Below, piece after piece: positions 61,529 to 64,000 of a stretch of DNA of 64,000 nucleotides. The position numbers and the translations under genes are program-made. The notes under the pieces were generated by a model that was not told the origin of the DNA, made no database searches, and worked only from the letters and a program-made list of their open reading frames with translations. Numbering within the stretch: the first letter of the stretch is position 1; each line of letters opens with the position of its first letter. Origin of the DNA: Gracilimonas sp040877545 (lineage in GTDB: Bacteria > Bacteroidota > Rhodothermia > Balneolales > Balneolaceae); the NCBI GenBank assembly GCA_040877545.1, contig JBBDNN010000006.1:62001-126000 (forward strand), written 5' to 3'.

Positions 61529-61683
61529 GATCAAATAATCTGGGTTGATGTTTTCTTACCTGCGGCTAAATAATCAATTAATTTTATTAATATCTACCTG
61601 GTAACAAATCTGTGGTTAAATTCTGATCATTCGGATTTACCCCAGCGTTTTTCCATGCCGGGGCTGTTCGAAGGCAAAACTTC

Positions 61684-63018
61684 CTATGATGGAGCTAAAT
61701 CCACATCACCACTTTCGGTATCGGTTATAATGCTTTCAGCTTCTTCTTTGGCTACGTCCACATCATCGCGGAAAAGAACTACAAACATGACGGCTACGGC
61801 CAAGGCAAGAATTCCCGGCATTACCCAAAAAGAGAATGCTCCTGAAAACCAGCCTTCGGTTGTAGAACCATCAAGGGCAATGCGGTCGCCCCACCAGCCC
61901 AGCATATAATTACCAATCAACATTCCTGCTCCATAGGTGAGGAGGTTAAAAAATCCCTGCGCACTTGCGCGAAGATGTTTCGGGGCTTTTTTATCTACAT
62001 ATAATTGTCCGGTAACAAAGAAGAAATCATAACAAACACCGTGAAGGGCAATTCCAAGAACGATCAGGGAGACAGAACCGGGATATAAACCGAAGAGTAA
62101 ATATCGGGCAGTCCAGGCAAGCATCCCGACAAGAAGCATCCACTTCACACCCAGGCGAGCCAGAAATACAGGAATTAATACCATAAACAATACTTCACTC
62201 ATCTGACCAATAGCCATAAATGAAGCCGATTCATCGCCAAAAGCTACAGCTGCCACAAAATCGTTGGTGCGGGCATAGTAGAATGCAAGTGGAATACTAA
62301 TGGCGAAACTACACACACTAAAAACCAAAAAGTTTTTATTAGTCAGCAGTTTGAGGGCATCTAAACCAAGTGCTTCCCCAATGCTAAACTTTTTCCCTTT
62401 TTCTGCCGGAGGGGTAGCCGGTAACGTGAAGCTATAAAGACCATATACCACCGAAATAATTGCACACATTTGAAGAGGGATACCCGTTGCCTGCACATTT
62501 TCAACCCCGGTAAGGGCACTTATGAATGAAATATCTACAAAGCCTAAGATAGTTTGAGCTACTACAAATCCGGCAATTATCCAGCCTACTGTTCCCCAAA
62601 CTCTGATAGCTGGAAATTCTTTATCAGGATCGCCGATATTGGCAAAGGAAATTGCATTCACCAGTCCAAGAGTAGGCATGTAAAGCATGAAATAAGCCAG
62701 CATCACCCAAATAAAAAGGCCGGGTTCTGTTATGGATGCTGCATACCAAAGCAATCCTGCTCCGAGTAAATGACAAACTGCATTCACACGTTCTGCATTA
62801 AAATATCGATCGGCAACTAATCCGATAAGAACGGGCGCTAAAAGTCCGGCCCAGTTATGAGTGGCATAAGCCTGGCCTATTATCGAATTTAAACCTTCAG
62901 CTCCCTGAAAAACCTCCAAAAGATATCTTCCCATTGTGACGAAAAATCCGCCCCAAATAAAAAATTGCAGAAACATCATTACACTCAGACGTGCGTTTAC
63001 TGATCGCTTGGTACTCAT
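61684..63018 (-). CDS. MFS transporter, nucleoside:H+ symporter-like
   Basis: Membrane carrier of 444 aa with 12 helices, resembling the NupG/XapB nucleoside:proton symporter group: LSVMMFLQFFIWGGFFVTMG, GLLAPVLIGLVADRYFNAER, FPAIRVWGTVGWIIAGF, GVCYDFFFVTGQLYVDKKAP. In Bacteroidota and Planctomycetota such carriers often sit in sugar-degradation clusters. An in-frame TAG at 61684-61686 ends it; the frame then stays open for 18 more codons to TGA 61627-61629. Divergent from the oxidoreductase gene and followed by the TIM-barrel gene. Confidence 0.86.
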   Translation of the reverse strand: MSTKRSVNARLSVMMFLQFFIWGGFFVTMGRYLLEVFQGAEGLNSIIGQAYATHNWAGLLAPVLIGLVADRYFNAERVNAVCHLLGAGLLWYAASITEPGLFIWVMLAYFMLYMPTLGLVNAISFANIGDPDKEFPAIRVWGTVGWIIAGFVVAQTILGFVDISFISALTGVENVQATGIPLQMCAIISVVYGLYSFTLPATPPAEKGKKFSIGEALGLDALKLLTNKNFLVFSVCSFAISIPLAFYYARTNDFVAAVAFGDESASFMAIGQMSEVLFMVLIPVFLARLGVKWMLLVGMLAWTARYLLFGLYPGSVSLIVLGIALHGVCYDFFFVTGQLYVDKKAPKHLRASAQGFFNLLTYGAGMLIGNYMLGWWGDRIALDGSTTEGWFSGAFSFWVMPGILALAVAVMFVVLFRDDVDVAKEEAESIITDTESGDVDLAPS

Positions 63019-63219
63019 AGATTTATATTAGTTTAGGATTTATTGCTTTCTCAGATCAAAAAAAAACCGAAAGACATATATTGAGTGTGAGGAAAGAAAG
63101 CTCCCGAATAACCCTTTGCTATGTCCCTTCTGCTGATAATTTCTAAATTTTCAATTTTCTTGATAAATCGGTCTAAAAAACAGATCATACAATTAAATCA
63201 AATTAATTGACTATTGGTA
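63019..63219. other. Divergent intergenic region (MFS / oxidoreductase)
   Basis: A 201-base AT-rich spacer that should contain promoters for both directions. No operator palindrome or standard promoter could be named with confidence. Confidence 0.35.
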
Positions 63220-64000
63220 GTGAAAAAAATCAAATTTGGAATGATTGGAGGCGGGCCGGATGCTTTTATCGGTGCCGTTCATCGCAATGCCGCATGGCTG
63301 GATGGCAGACTGGAATTAGTAGCAGGCGCCTTCAGCAGTAAAGCAGAGAAATCACAAAAAACAGGAAAGGAACTGGGTCTTGATCCGGGGCGAGTGTATG
63401 ATTCTTATGATGAATTGTTTGAAAAGGAAAAGCAACTTCCTGAAGATGAACAGATTGATGCGGTGGCTATCGTAACACCAAATCACGTTCACACAGATCC
63501 GGCTATGAAAGCATTAGAATCTGGCTTCCATGTGATCATTGACAAGCCTCTCGCTTTTAATCTTGAAGAAGCCAAAAATCTAAAACAAAAGGTGGATGAG
63601 ACCGGGCTGATTCTGGCTCTTACTCATACTTACACTGGCTATCCAATGGTGAAAGAAGCCAAACATCAGGTGGCAAATGGGAAGTATGGTAAAATTCGCA
63701 AGATTTATGTTGAGTATCCGCAGGGATGGTTATCTACATCGCTGGAGGAAGCTGGAAACAAGCAGGCTTCCTGGAGAACCGATCCCAAACGTTCGGGTGC
63801 CGGCGGGGCAGTGGGGGATATCGGAACTCATGCCGCCAATCTCGCTGAGTATGTATCAGGGTTGAATATTGAAAAAATTTGCGCCGAACTTAATACCGCG
63901 GTTGAAGGGCGAAACCTGGATGATGACGCCTCTGCTTTACTTACATTTGGAAAAGGAGCTTCCGGTGTATTGATTGCCACACAGATCGCTGCCGGTGAAG
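63220..64000 (+). CDS. Gfo/Idh/MocA-family oxidoreductase (3' truncated by window edge)
   Basis: NAD(P)-dependent sugar oxidoreductase, first 260 codons. It starts at GTG 63220 with IKFGMIGGGPDAFIGAVHRN (Rossmann), then AIVTPNHVHTDPAMKALESG, IDKPLAF (the family's EKP-type motif with Asp for Glu) and, in the second domain, GDIGTHAANLAEYVSGL (catalytic Asp/His). The frame is open to the window end. It is divergent from the MFS symporter and TIM-barrel genes, which suggests joint metabolism of a sugar or inositol-type compound. Confidence 0.9.
   Translation, partial: MKKIKFGMIGGGPDAFIGAVHRNAAWLDGRLELVAGAFSSKAEKSQKTGKELGLDPGRVYDSYDELFEKEKQLPEDEQIDAVAIVTPNHVHTDPAMKALESGFHVIIDKPLAFNLEEAKNLKQKVDETGLILALTHTYTGYPMVKEAKHQVANGKYGKIRKIYVEYPQGWLSTSLEEAGNKQASWRTDPKRSGAGGAVGDIGTHAANLAEYVSGLNIEKICAELNTAVEGRNLDDDASALLTFGKGASGVLIATQIAAGE

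Noticed and set aside
1..64000. CRISPR arrays, prophage, intact insertion sequences, replication origin
   Set aside because: No regularly spaced direct repeats, no transposase, integrase or phage structural genes and no dnaA-box cluster were recognised by eye.

Overview
The window is AT-rich (my impression is roughly 40% G+C) and comes from the Bacteroidota/Rhodothermota/Balneolota lineage, probably a marine Balneolaceae-type bacterium. The reasons are a full-length SprA (type IX secretion translocon), two leftover type IX C-terminal sorting domains, a type III glutamine synthetase, a complete menaquinone pathway, a DUF4290-like protein, a NagB–PIG-L fusion, few Shine-Dalgarno sequences and several GTG/TTG starts. 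No rRNA, tRNA, CRISPR array, prophage or intact insertion sequence was found. It reads as ordinary chromosome with a few small accessory patches.

Layout. 1-5.5 kb: end of polA, purB, then menA-menC-menE on the minus strand. 5.8-12.1 kb: type III glutamine synthetase, a decayed type IX sorting domain between two terminators, a lipoprotein, CsaA, a small membrane protein, Pcm and an uncharacterised 393-aa protein. 12.1-17.0 kb: menF-menD-menH-menB on the minus strand, so all seven recognised menaquinone genes lie in two clusters about 6.6 kb apart. 17.4-18.5 kb: a HEPN/MNT toxin-antitoxin pair and a DUF4290-like gene. 18.7-22.6 kb: a CBS/cysteine-synthase-type enzyme, DUF3467 and the lptF-lptG permeases. 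22.8-30.1 kb: sprA. 30.2-40.8 kb: lnt-rsmI, a VOC protein, an LCIB-type carbonic anhydrase homologue, a DEAD-box helicase with a hairpin-rich leader, a second copy of the 300-aa propeller-like family, and folE-cysS-yidD-hisI. 41-46.3 kb: a Smr protein, a truncated LamG/type IX fragment, a TIM-barrel protein divergent from a GMC dehydrogenase with its small subunit, a lipoprotein and a left-handed beta-helix acetyltransferase. 46.5-54.5 kb: a membrane-anchored MutS-like ATPase, then an ECF sigma / anti-sigma / DUF4097 / DUF4097 operon followed by a DUF5916 outer-membrane protein. 54.5-64 kb: a K+ channel, a BI-1 protein, an AmpG-like permease with NagB–PIG-L, TatD, and a sugar cluster (exported TIM barrel, MFS symporter, Gfo/Idh/MocA oxidoreductase running off the end).

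How the genes fit together. The men genes supply menaquinone for respiration. sprA marks type IX secretion, and two cargo genes have decayed to their C-terminal tails. lnt and lptF/G serve the outer membrane. The sigma/anti-sigma/DUF4097 set looks like an autoregulated envelope-response module. The GMC pair and the 60.5-64 kb cluster look like oxidative use of scarce sugars. The observations most worth checking are the envelope module with its ECF-like promoter and a possible RNA switch at 51,672-51,716, the LCIB-type carbonic anhydrase, the structured helicase leader, and the decayed type IX cargo genes. I see no clearly new defence or mobile system.
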